Below, piece by piece: positions 8,926-17,188 of a stretch of DNA of 64,000 bases. Numbering within the stretch: the first letter of the stretch is position 1; the number at the start of each line of letters is the position of its first letter. A program made the position numbers and the translations under genes. The notes below the pieces were generated by a model. The model worked only from the letters and a program-made list of their open reading frames with translations, had not been told where the DNA came from and did not search any database. This DNA comes from CAUYUA01 sp963575675 (GTDB lineage: Bacteria; Pseudomonadota; Alphaproteobacteria; Azospirillales; Azospirillaceae). The stretch spans positions 22,017 to 86,016 of the forward strand of contig CAUYUA010000250.1 in NCBI GenBank assembly GCA_963575675.1. Direction: 5' to 3'.

Positions 8926-10076
8926 CTCTCATCATTCAGACATCTTTGATAAAGAGCGACCGTATTTTCACCTACTTTCTCAGCAGAAAGATCACTTTCA
9001 ATCAATGCTCGACTTGCCTTTCCAAATCGCCGTCGCAAATCCGAATCCACGGCCAATGTCGTCAATGCTTGAGACAACATTTCCACGTCATCCGGTGGAA
9101 CCAAAAGAGCGTTCTCTCCTGCCCGCGCAATTTCACGACATCCAGGAACATCCGTTGCAATCAATGGACGACCACACGCCGCCGCTTCCAATAGCGATTT
9201 CGGCAATCCCTCTCGACGCGACGCCAAAATTGCGATGTGAGCTTGCGCCCAAATCTCTCGAATGGACTCCTGCGGCCCTAACCACGACACTCCGGGCAAT
9301 GTTGACCACGTTCGTAGTGTTTTTTCGGAAATCGCAGTTGGATTTTCAGAATCGCTCGGACCAACCAACCAAAGATGAAGCTCAACGCCCATGGTTTGCG
9401 CTTTTAGATAGGCGCGTTGATGCGCGTCAACCAAGACCCGCACCCCCTTGTCATCAAGCATTCGACCAACATAGGCGGCGATGACGGCGGATGTTTGTGT
9501 CGGCTCAGGTTGAGGTTGGTAGAATGTTGCGTCGATTCCCGAACCACGAATAAGAACGGCGCGCTCTGAATGCGTTAGCCCCAAAGCAATTAAAGTTTGT
9601 CGATCGTCTTCGTTTTGAGCAATGACGACGCCGCATTTTCGATTAAGCAAACGTCCCAACATCCAAACCACGGGCGGACGTAGAATTTGCGCTTTCCAGC
9701 TTTGTGAGATGAATAAAAATCCAAGCCCGGTGAACGCGCTTATCACCACGGGAACTCCGGCCAGCCATGCGGCGACAGCTCCCAAAGCCACCGGCTTAAG
9801 CGCGACATGGTGAACAATATCGGGACGTTCGCGACGGTAAAGGCGAACGATGTCGATAATTGCGCGGAGAGTATCGAGTGGATTTAGGCTCCGTCGTCGC
9901 CATGGCAATGGATGAACAACAAAACCTTCAGCGGCGATTCTCTCCGCATGGCGCGTGACGCGAGTTGCAACGCCGACATGAAATCCGGCGTTCTGCGCAG
10001 CTCGGGCCATTGGCAAACGATGCGACCAAAAATACCAGTCTTCGGTCACAAGATAGATTAATTTTGGCGATGGCAT
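8922..10076 (-). CDS. glycosyltransferase family 4
   Basis: A 384-residue GT-B enzyme that probably acts on the cytoplasmic face of the membrane in glycan assembly. The N-terminal domain begins KLIYLVTEDWYFWSHRLPMA and includes HHVALKPVALGAVAAWLAG, typical of WbpH/WcaA-like lipid-linked sugar transferases. The C-terminal nucleotide-sugar domain contains AAYVGRMLDDKGVRVLV and the E-x7-E motif REGLPKSLLEAAACG, then PLIATDVPGCREI. This matches retaining GT4 enzymes that lengthen polysaccharide or O-antigen chains. It lies just upstream of the TPR-GT61 gene in the same direction, suggesting a joint glycan function. The sugar donor cannot be inferred. Confidence 0.9.
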   Translation of the reverse strand: MPSPKLIYLVTEDWYFWSHRLPMARAAQNAGFHVGVATRVTRHAERIAAEGFVVHPLPWRRRSLNPLDTLRAIIDIVRLYRRERPDIVHHVALKPVALGAVAAWLAGVPVVISAFTGLGFLFISQSWKAQILRPPVVWMLGRLLNRKCGVVIAQNEDDRQTLIALGLTHSERAVLIRGSGIDATFYQPQPEPTQTSAVIAAYVGRMLDDKGVRVLVDAHQRAYLKAQTMGVELHLWLVGPSDSENPTAISEKTLRTWSTLPGVSWLGPQESIREIWAQAHIAILASRREGLPKSLLEAAACGRPLIATDVPGCREIARAGENALLVPPDDVEMLSQALTTLAVDSDLRRRFGKASRALIESDLSAEKVGENTVALYQRCLNDER

Positions 10077-10097
10077 GAGAAAAACGCCTCTTGCGTC

Positions 10098-10226
10098 TCC
10101 TGCACGGTCGTTAGAAAGGCCTAGGGAACTCTGTTCCTAGTCGTAGAGGGTTATAAGGGGAGCTTTCGTTTTTGGCCCGAACGACTGGGAACACAGTCCC
10201 TAGACCTTTCTAACGACCGTGCAGGA
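10098..10226. repeat. inverted-repeat element copy with 22-bp unique outer arms
   Basis: The outer arms 10098-10119 and 10205-10226 are perfect inverted repeats of 22 bp (tcctgcacggtcgttagaaa and two more bases). Inside them lie the family ends ctagggaactctgttcctag and ctgggaacacagtccctag and a shortened core. The outer arms are not shared with the other copies. It separates the GT4 start from the chemoreceptor stop and could also act as a terminator for the chemoreceptor. Confidence 0.9.
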
Positions 10227-10266
10227 AATATATGTCATCTTTATTCGCCGATCAGGCTTCGAACTC

Positions 10267-12468
10267 TTAAGCCCTCTTAACGTCCGCAAGAAAGCCCGAG
10301 ACCTCTAGACTTAACGCAACAGCGTTGGCGGCGAGCATATCGGCGACCTCTCGAACCCGTCCTGCGGCTCGTCCGGTTTCCGAAGCGGCTTTTGTCACAC
10401 CGTTAATATTAACAGAGACCTCTTTGGTTTCAGCCGCCGTGTTTTTCACATTGCGACTGATCTCTTGAGTCGCGACTCCCTGCTCATCAACTGCGGTGGA
10501 GATTGTGACGGAAATCGCGCTGATGTCAGAGATCACCTTACTGATGTTATCTATGGCGTCGACGGCTTCCCGGGTGGCGCTCTGAATCTCTGTGACCTGA
10601 TGCGCAATATCGTCGGTGGCCTGAGCCGTCTGGTTCGCCAAAGTCTTAACTTCTCCTGCAACGACGGCAAATCCTTTTCCGGCGTCTCCGGCGCGCGCCG
10701 CCTCGATGGTGGCGTTCAGAGCAAGTAAGTTGGTTTGAGTTGCGATGTTGTTAATTAATTGCACCACCTCGCCGATTTTCTGGGCGGCAGAGGAAAGACC
10801 GCCGATTACGGCTCCGGCGCGAGACGTCGCCGCAACGGCAGACTGTGAAATTTTGTTTGATTGCGTTACTCGGTTGCCGATCTCTGATATCGAGAGCGCC
10901 AACTTTTCCGCAGACGCAGCCATAACGAGAATATTGGCGCCGGTATGTTCAAAAACGGTGGAGACGTTCAAACTTTGCCGAGTGGTTTGCTCTGCCGTCG
11001 TCGTCATCGACATCGCGGCCGATTGCATTTCTGTCGCAGCGGTTGACACCGATTTTACGACTTCCATAACTTTACGTTCGAAATCTGCGGTCAAGCTGTT
11101 GAGCCGATCCATGCGCAGCAATTTGGCTTGGTCTTCGGCGCGTTGCGTTTGAGCCATTTTCTCGGCTTCAATGGCGTTTTCCTTGAACACTTGAAGAGTG
11201 CGAGCCATTAATCCCAACTCGTCGCTGCGATCCCCATCCGGCACGAGAACATCGCGTCGTCCTGAGGCCAGACTTTGCATCACCGAGGTTATTCGTAGGA
11301 TCGGTTGACTTAATGAACGACCGAACAAAACGCCGAACAGAACTCCGAAGGTTATTCCGATCACAACAATAAGGCTTAAACTTAACAATGCATTGTCGGA
11401 TGCGCCGTCGGCACGATTTGATGCGTCGGAATTCAAGTGTTTTGCGGTCTCAGTTAAATCTGTGAACAACTGGCGATAGTTTACGCTCAGTCCATCCAAG
11501 TCTTTTTGCAAGGCGTGAGCTTGCATTTCTGAAGTCACAACGCGTTCGCGAATGGAGAATATGCCCTGATCACCCAATGTTTTTATTTTCAGCCGACTCC
11601 ATAAATCTTGTACGAAGGCGTATTCTCGACGTTCTTCATCATTGTCGATTCGCGCCGAAAAACGTTTCATCACATTATCAACGGCGCGAAATGTTTTCTC
11701 GTATTGAGTGCGTAAAGCCGTTCGTTTTGTTTTTGTTGGCTCGATGACGACGTCGTGACATAGAGTCTGGAGCAAAAATTGGTAACGAAGCAACTTATTA
11801 GCGTTTTGCAGTCTTGGAAATGCTTGGGTGAATGTGTCGGAAATTACGTTTCCAAGCTGTTCTATAGTGGCGTTTCCGCTCTGGATCAGAGTTTTGTTCT
11901 TGTCCTCTTGTTCTCCGGAGCGAACTTCCAAGCTGTTGATGATTTTATTCAGACGTTCTTCCAACTGAGTATGCAATATATCAATATTTTTAAGAGTGTT
12001 GACTGAGGTGGCGATCTCATTAATTTCGCTGCGCCGCGCCGACAACGCGGTTTGAGCTTTGGAAACAACATTCTTTTGAATTTCACTTATGCTTGAGATG
12101 TCTATATTTGAAGGGTTGTCTTTTATTATTTTTTTAATGCGTATGATCCCCTCCGTTAATTTTCGGTCGTTTTCCATTACTCGGGTAGAGATCGTCGACA
12201 AGACTTCCGTTTCGTCGGTTTCTACGCCGCGCGCCACATCACCGACAAGATCGCGCGAGATTCCGTCGAGATACAATGCGCTTTCCAGCAGAGGCGAAGC
12301 GGTTTCCGTGATTTCATCTAAATTTTTACTGATTATCCATACGAACAACACGCCTGCGCCACCGGTGGCGCCAATTATGCCCGACAGCGTTAGCATTCCG
12401 GCAAGAAGCCGATTGCGTAAACTACTGTGAAACAGACCTGTCCGCAGGGTTTTGCTAGATTCGGTCAT
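10267..12468 (-). CDS. methyl-accepting chemotaxis protein
   Basis: A 733-residue chemoreceptor. A transmembrane segment near residues 17-40 (LAGMLTLSGIIGATGGAGVLFVWII), a roughly 310-residue helical periplasmic sensor region and a second membrane segment (about 356-380, LLSLSLIVVIGITFGVLFGVLFG) lead into a HAMP domain (LPDGDRSDELGLMARTLQVF region). The cytoplasmic part has the highly conserved hairpin tip IATQTNLLALNATIEAARAG then GKGFAVVAGEVKTLA. It should signal to CheA/CheW and hence the flagellar motor. There is no C-terminal CheR/CheB tethering pentapeptide (it ends FLADVKRA). The ligand is unknown; the all-helical sensor region resembles the broad 4-helix-bundle or HBM class. Confidence 0.93.
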   Translation of the reverse strand: MTESSKTLRTGLFHSSLRNRLLAGMLTLSGIIGATGGAGVLFVWIISKNLDEITETASPLLESALYLDGISRDLVGDVARGVETDETEVLSTISTRVMENDRKLTEGIIRIKKIIKDNPSNIDISSISEIQKNVVSKAQTALSARRSEINEIATSVNTLKNIDILHTQLEERLNKIINSLEVRSGEQEDKNKTLIQSGNATIEQLGNVISDTFTQAFPRLQNANKLLRYQFLLQTLCHDVVIEPTKTKRTALRTQYEKTFRAVDNVMKRFSARIDNDEERREYAFVQDLWSRLKIKTLGDQGIFSIRERVVTSEMQAHALQKDLDGLSVNYRQLFTDLTETAKHLNSDASNRADGASDNALLSLSLIVVIGITFGVLFGVLFGRSLSQPILRITSVMQSLASGRRDVLVPDGDRSDELGLMARTLQVFKENAIEAEKMAQTQRAEDQAKLLRMDRLNSLTADFERKVMEVVKSVSTAATEMQSAAMSMTTTAEQTTRQSLNVSTVFEHTGANILVMAASAEKLALSISEIGNRVTQSNKISQSAVAATSRAGAVIGGLSSAAQKIGEVVQLINNIATQTNLLALNATIEAARAGDAGKGFAVVAGEVKTLANQTAQATDDIAHQVTEIQSATREAVDAIDNISKVISDISAISVTISTAVDEQGVATQEISRNVKNTAAETKEVSVNINGVTKAASETGRAAGRVREVADMLAANAVALSLEVSGFLADVKRA

Positions 12469-12573
12469 CTTATTTTCCTGATTTTAAATTATACAGAGAC
12501 CGACGGGCTCGCAGAGCCCGGGGAAGTTGTGAGCGGGGTTTGACAGTCCTTCGTTGAAGGGTAAAAAACCCCA

Positions 12574-12769
12574 ATAAAAAATTAAACAGGTCCAAAGGCT
12601 GCGTTCCCGGTCGCGAGAAATTATAAAGGAGTGCGATCACCCCTCTTAATCTCTACACTGACAACATCTTATAGCCCGCCGGAGCGTTGCTTTGCGACAA
12701 TCAGGAGAGGGCGCTCCTCCCTTATATCCCCTGCAACCAGGAACACAGTCTCTGTATCCGTTTAATCTC
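12574..12769. repeat. full-length but decayed dispersed element
   Basis: The left end (aataaaaaattaaacaggtcc, then gctgcgttcccggtcgcgag) and the right end (ccaaccaggaacacagtctctg region) face each other about 195 bp apart, like the intact copies. Arms are imperfect. It fills most of the 334-bp gap between the chemoreceptor and NHL genes. Confidence 0.7.
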
Positions 12770-12802
12770 TTTTAGATATTGCACGCCAAAACACGCGTCA
12801 CA

Positions 12803-13738
12803 TCACGGAGCCGGCTTGAATACTTGCACGCGAAAATTTGCAGTGTCGGCCACATAGATCCATCCGGTGGTTGGATCTACGGCTACGCCGTGAAGATTTC
12901 CGAACTCGCCTTTGCCGGAGCCTTTTTTACCCCATCCCGTTAAATAAGCGCCGTCTTTGTCAAACACCTGGATGCGATCGTTTCCGATTTCTGAAATATA
13001 GAGATTGCCGTTCTTATCGATTCCAATGCCGGCGGGCGCTTTGAATTCGCCCGGCTCAGAGCCGCCCTTACCCCACACTTTGACGAATTTCCCGTCTTTT
13101 TCAAATACTTGGATTCTATTGTTTTTGAGGTCTGCTACATAGAGCAAGCCGTTGGGGCCAATTTTAGCCGACTCTGGAACATTGAATTTTCCGGGCTCTA
13201 CGCCTTCTCCACCGAATAAATATAAAAACTTTCCTGAAAAATCGAACACATTCACGCGATGATTTCCGGCCTCCGGCATAAATAAACGTCCATCGGCGAT
13301 GCTCATGAATTCGGATTTGATGTTCTGTCCAGGAGCGGATCCATACTCACTGAAAGTCGCCATCCATTGATATTTGGCGTCGTATTTTTTAACAAAGCCG
13401 GTTGTGTAATCTGCGATGAACACATTCCCATCAGGATCTACGGCAATTCCTTCGGGTTTTTCCAGATTTTCATCGGCGTCTCCCTTCCCACCAAAACGCG
13501 AGATGAATGCGCCCGTTGTTTTGTCAAAAACTTGCACATAGGCATGGGCTGCGTCGGTTATCAACAGCTTTCCATCTTTAGAAAAAGCGAAGTCTTCGAC
13601 GTACTTGAATTGCCCCTCGCCGTTTCCTTCAGAGCCTATTGTTAAGACATGTTCAAAACGAAGCCCTTCCGCCAAGGCCTGACCGGTGGTCAAACCAAAA
13701 ACAACTAAAAATGGAGCTATATTATTTTTAATGGACAT
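12803..13738 (-). CDS. secreted NHL-repeat (six-bladed propeller-type) protein
   Basis: A 311-residue protein with a signal peptide (MSIKNNIAPFLVVFGLTTGQ, cleavage after ALA near residue 24). The mature part consists of NHL repeats, each with a pattern like GxFxxPxGIAVDPDGNVFIADYxxxxVQVF (for example GIGIDKNGNLYISEIGNDRIQVF). This forms a beta-propeller that binds proteins or ligands in the periplasm or outside. The ATG at 13738 is preferred over the longer frame because AGGAG lies 8 nt upstream and it gives a clean signal peptide. Its role is unknown. Some peptide-export systems are near NHL genes, and an exporter cassette starts 1 kb away, but no direct link is visible. Confidence 0.88.
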   Translation of the reverse strand: MSIKNNIAPFLVVFGLTTGQALAEGLRFEHVLTIGSEGNGEGQFKYVEDFAFSKDGKLLITDAAHAYVQVFDKTTGAFISRFGGKGDADENLEKPEGIAVDPDGNVFIADYTTGFVKKYDAKYQWMATFSEYGSAPGQNIKSEFMSIADGRLFMPEAGNHRVNVFDFSGKFLYLFGGEGVEPGKFNVPESAKIGPNGLLYVADLKNNRIQVFEKDGKFVKVWGKGGSEPGEFKAPAGIGIDKNGNLYISEIGNDRIQVFDKDGAYLTGWGKKGSGKGEFGNLHGVAVDPTTGWIYVADTANFRVQVFKPAP

Positions 13739-13929
13739 TTTTCTTTCTCCTGTTGGCAATCAGGCCGGAAGGAAATTACGCAGTCCGCACCTGAAAGAAT
13801 TGTCTTTCACACTGCATTCTATCTATGAAATACTTGCCATGTTTTTCTATGTCGTTCAAGTAGAGCCTTGGTTATCCATACGGCTTGGCGTTCAAGTTAA
13901 CGCTTAACACATACGCCATAACAAAGACC

Positions 13930-13985
13930 TCCCGTGCTTGAATCCCCCTCCCGCGCTTGAATCCCCCTCCCGCGCTTGAATCCCA
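13930..13985. repeat. 19-bp tandem repeat, nearly three copies
   Basis: The unit tcccgcgcttgaatccccc occurs at 13930, 13949 and 13968, the third running directly into the IS630 remnant. The unit contains the codons for the Leu-Asn-Pro of the transposase NPIERLW motif, so the duplication arose inside the old transposase gene. Confidence 0.9.
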
Positions 13986-14203
13986 TTGAACGTCTATGGG
14001 AATTGATGCGCAAAAATGTTGCGCCAAAGTCCAAAAAAAGTCTAATAAAACCGTTCCAAATAATTGATGCGCCTTATGTGACGCCGCGTCAAATAACTTT
14101 CGCATCATACGGTTTGGTGATTTCTGCGTTCTCATGTAAGCCTGACATATGTTATAAAATGCACTCTATTCACTCAAAAGACCCGGAAAAAATGCGACGG
14201 TGA
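13976..14203 (+). pseudogene. C-terminal remnant of an IS630-family transposase
   Basis: The frame begins LNPIERLWELMRKNVAPKSK, which carries the (L)NPIERLW motif around the last catalytic acidic residue of IS630/Tc1-type DDE transposases. The upstream catalytic parts are missing and the frame starts abruptly at a 19-bp tandem repeat, so this is a dead fragment. Residues after about 40 no longer resemble the family. The genuine transposase would be about 330 residues. No inverted terminal repeats were found. Confidence 0.65.
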
Positions 14204-14210
14204 AAAAAGA

Positions 14211-14340
14211 TCATGGCTCTGTTTCAAGTGCGCCAAAGGCAGAGAAAGCTTTGGATCATCATGACTTCGAGACGACAACAGCAGAAAGCGAGAGAGCTGT
14301 TTCTAATTCGGCAAACCCGCAAGAAAAAAACGTCAACGCG
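14211..14340. repeat. decayed copy of dispersed repeat family 2
   Basis: The pieces gctctgt, tgcgccaaaggc, agctttggatcatcatgacttcgag and gctgtttctaattcggcaaacccgcaag occur in the same order as in the better copies at 32570 and 54571. This explains the open frame that crosses the region. Confidence 0.55.
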
Positions 14341-14724
14341 CTTTTTCGGCTTTTTGATCGAACAAGGTATAATAAAACTTCTCTAATTTTCTTTTAAGCC
14401 TTGGATTGTTTTCATCGTCAAAGTTTCCGTCATCATCATTACTGTTCCATCATCTCCAACTTTGATTTATGATGTAAAATGCTGTTAAAATTATCCCAAA
14501 ATTGGTGTATATGAGAAAACAAAGCTAGACCAAACAGCTGCTTGTTTGCAGTCAAAACTTTCAGATGCGCCAATGACGGCCAAGATACGCTAAAATATAC
14601 GACTTGAACGGCAGACCAAACGATTATGAGAATTCCTCCTCAATGATTCTTCCATAACAAAGGACGTCATCTCTTTGTTGTTGAGGAAGATCATGTCCAT
14701 GATCTACAGCCGATAGAGAACCCC
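14341..14724. other. AT-rich intergenic region upstream of the exporter cassette
   Basis: No gene is supported in these 384 bp. The region is AT-rich and is the likely place for the promoter of the parvulin-HlyD-ABC cassette. I cannot point to a convincing -35/-10 pair. Confidence 0.4.
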
Positions 14725-15474
14725 ATGAACATCGATGCCATCGTCACAACGGTTAAAGGGGAAAAAATCCACGTCAGTGATGTGATCACACATATGAAGT
14801 TGAAAGGATTATTTCGGTCGGCAATTTATGAGCTTATTGAAAAAAAGGTTCTCACTTTAACAATTGAAGAAATGGGAATCACGGTCTCGAATGAAGAGGT
14901 TGAGAAAAAAGCGCGAGCCGCGCGAACCGCTCTTTCGATCGTTGATCCGCAAAATTTCAAGCGATACCTAGATTTTTATGGCGTTTCTGCGGAGCAATGG
15001 TATAATAACATTCGAGATGAAGCAATTTGTGACGTCTTAAAACAACAACTGGTTTCTCCGCGAAAAATCACAGAGTATTATCGTCGTGATCCTCTACGAT
15101 ATGCATCGGTTTCAATTGCGCGTATTGTGTGTCGAACACGCGAAGAAGCTGATCGTGTTTTGGTGGCGACGACAGAAAACAAACAAGATTTTGTGGAGCT
15201 GGCGCGTTGTTTTTCTGCGGATGAAAGCACACGCTTAAGCGGAGGCTTTATTGGAAATGTAAAACGCGGCATGTTGCCTTCGGAAGTCGAACAAAAAGCG
15301 TTTGAATCAACCGATAATCAAGTAATCGGCCCGTTTCGTGAAAATTCATTATGGACAATCTACAAGGTCTATACGGTTAATGTGCCGAAACTCACGGATG
15401 CGCTGAAAAATGCCATAAGAGATCAAATATTTAACGAGTGGTTACGTGAACAAGTCTGCACCGTTCCGGCATAA
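14725..15474 (+). CDS. PpiC/SurA-type parvulin peptidyl-prolyl isomerase of the exporter cassette
   Basis: A 249-residue protein. The N-terminal half is helical and SurA_N-like (HMKLKGLFRSAIYELIEKKV). The second half is a parvulin domain (about 118-215), with DFVELARCFSADESTRLSGG, FIGNVKRGMLPSEVEQKAF and IGPFRENSLWTIYKV matching the family pattern. Parvulins catalyse proline isomerisation and chaperone secreted proteins. There is no signal peptide or membrane segment, so it should act in the cytoplasm, unlike SurA or PrsA. It is first in a cassette with two HlyD adaptors and a C39-like ABC exporter; similar PPIase-HlyD-ABC groupings are known from cyanobacteria. I infer that it holds the export substrate in a translocation-competent state. 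Confidence 0.85.
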   Translation: MNIDAIVTTVKGEKIHVSDVITHMKLKGLFRSAIYELIEKKVLTLTIEEMGITVSNEEVEKKARAARTALSIVDPQNFKRYLDFYGVSAEQWYNNIRDEAICDVLKQQLVSPRKITEYYRRDPLRYASVSIARIVCRTREEADRVLVATTENKQDFVELARCFSADESTRLSGGFIGNVKRGMLPSEVEQKAFESTDNQVIGPFRENSLWTIYKVYTVNVPKLTDALKNAIRDQIFNEWLREQVCTVPA

Positions 15475-15640
15475 AGACAACAGCAAAACCTATGAACTCA
15501 GAAGCCTTATCCGACTTGAAAAAACAGAACCAAGAATAACGGATCGATCCTATAAAATCGAAACGCCCTCTTGCGTATCGGCAACAGCAAATCGAAGCGC
15601 AGAACATAATGATCGCGCTCCAAACAATACGAAGGGTTTC

Positions 15641-15674
15641 GGCCAAAATACTTTGCAAAGCAAATATTTTGGCC
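15641..15674. terminator. hairpin between parvulin and first HlyD gene
   Basis: The sequence ggccaaaatactttgc, then aaa, then gcaaatattttggcc forms a 15-16 bp stem with one bulge. It has no T run, so it may be an attenuator or an mRNA stability element rather than a full terminator. The 276-bp gap otherwise has no supported gene. Confidence 0.5.
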
Positions 15675-15750
15675 TTTCGCGAGCGGTTTCCAACCGATCT
15701 TAAGCGAACCCCCCGCTTCTCATTTTTCCTTTCGATCGAATGAGACACTC

Positions 15751-17112
15751 ATGACCAAGAAATCGAACGTTTCGTCAAAGGTCAAAACGCCTCCCCCAAC
15801 GCCGGTTCGGCATCCTTTAAAAGCGGCGGCTCTGCTTCAAAGCGCCAGTCGTTTTGTTCTTCGGGGACCGATTTACGGCGCCATGATTTCAGCTTCTTTT
15901 ATGTTGGTGTATTCTTCAATTGCAACCATCGATGAATTGGTGTCGGTGCCTCTGACGTTGCAAAGACGCTCCACCACAATTCAGTCGATCAGCACGGGCC
16001 GCATTTATCAAATCAGAGTCAACGAAAACGATCATGTAAATCGTGGAGACCCAATCGTCATCATCCAAGAAACCATTCGGGCGACTATGACGCCGGAACA
16101 AGAGCAGATGACGAAAGAAAAATCACAAATGGAAGAGCGCCTCAGCAAATCTGAAAGCGATTACGGTTTTAGAAAGCAACAACTAGAAACCCAATTGTCC
16201 GATCTAAACAAACGCCAAGGATCCGATAAAGGACACTTAATCACCAGCCTTGGACAACTAAAAGACAGCCTAGGCAGCGTTGAGGCCAAGTTAGGAAAAG
16301 TCACCAACGATTTGGCGAATGCGCAGAGTTCTCTAAGCCGTTTGCAGCCTCTGTGCGCGCGTCACGACATTCCGGCCACACAGTGTGAGCAAGCTCAGCA
16401 ACTTATCAACGCTATGGCCTTTAATCAAAAGACCACACAAAACGAAATCTCAAGCCTGAAGCGTTCGATCGAGCAGACGGAAAAAGACATCAAAGACCTA
16501 AGCGATAAATCAACAATCTCTCGCTTAGAAAATGAAATGAAACAAGCAAAATCAGACCATGAGAGAGAATTAAATCTTCTAAAGACACAAATTTTAGATA
16601 TAGAAAATAGAATTTTAAAGTCAACAAGAGGAATACAAGGCGTCCATCCGATGGACGACAAAGAAAATAAAGATAAATTGGTTTATGCTGCTCCATTCGA
16701 TGGAGTCATAACTTCAATTCCCGTCAAAAGAGACGAAATCATCACGGCAATGTCTCCGGTGGCCGTCATCGTCGATGACGAGGCTCCATTGGAAGGACGA
16801 GTTCTTATTCAGAATAAAGATATTGGAAATGTCAACGCGGTCTTTTTGAAAGAAAAACCCGAAGTTAAAATCAAATACGCGGCCTATCCTTTTCAGGACT
16901 ACGGCATTCAGAGCGGACGCATGAACTCAATCAGCACGCTGCCCAGCGCCAACCCGAAAGAAAATGGAGCCTATGTCGGTTCAATTGCGTTAGACAGCGA
17001 GACGATTACACGATTAAAAAGTCATGACACACAAATTCTTACGATAGGTCTCATCGGCATAGCCGAAGTTAAGGTCAGAGACAAACGATTCATCGAGGCT
17101 CTCTTCAAATAG
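15751..17112 (+). CDS. HlyD-family periplasmic adaptor, copy 1
   Basis: A 453-residue membrane fusion protein. A basic cytoplasmic N-terminus is followed by one membrane segment (about 33-55), a half-lipoyl segment (GRIYQIRVNENDHVNRGDPI), a long coiled-coil hairpin (about 110-290) and the second half-lipoyl and barrel region (KLVYAAPFDGVITSIPVK onward). The hairpin tip has SRLQPLCARHDIPATQCEQA, at the position of the RLxxL tip motif that docks to TolC-type channels, with two cysteines. It should bridge the ABC exporter to an outer-membrane channel; none is encoded in the window. It is clearly paralogous to the next gene, including the GATGAGAC-like stretch upstream of both start codons. Confidence 0.9.
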   Translation: MTKKSNVSSKVKTPPPTPVRHPLKAAALLQSASRFVLRGPIYGAMISASFMLVYSSIATIDELVSVPLTLQRRSTTIQSISTGRIYQIRVNENDHVNRGDPIVIIQETIRATMTPEQEQMTKEKSQMEERLSKSESDYGFRKQQLETQLSDLNKRQGSDKGHLITSLGQLKDSLGSVEAKLGKVTNDLANAQSSLSRLQPLCARHDIPATQCEQAQQLINAMAFNQKTTQNEISSLKRSIEQTEKDIKDLSDKSTISRLENEMKQAKSDHERELNLLKTQILDIENRILKSTRGIQGVHPMDDKENKDKLVYAAPFDGVITSIPVKRDEIITAMSPVAVIVDDEAPLEGRVLIQNKDIGNVNAVFLKEKPEVKIKYAAYPFQDYGIQSGRMNSISTLPSANPKENGAYVGSIALDSETITRLKSHDTQILTIGLIGIAEVKVRDKRFIEALFK

Positions 17113-17130
17113 AAACGCAACAAACACATA

Positions 17131-17151
17131 CTCTCTCTCGCCTAGAGAGAG
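17131..17151. terminator. small hairpin between the two HlyD genes
   Basis: The arms ctctctct and agagagag enclose cgcct. There is no T run. It may slow or attenuate transcription between the paralogous adaptor genes. Confidence 0.4.
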
Positions 17152-17188
17152 CCTCTACGTTTCACCAACGACGATCGATGAGACTCCA

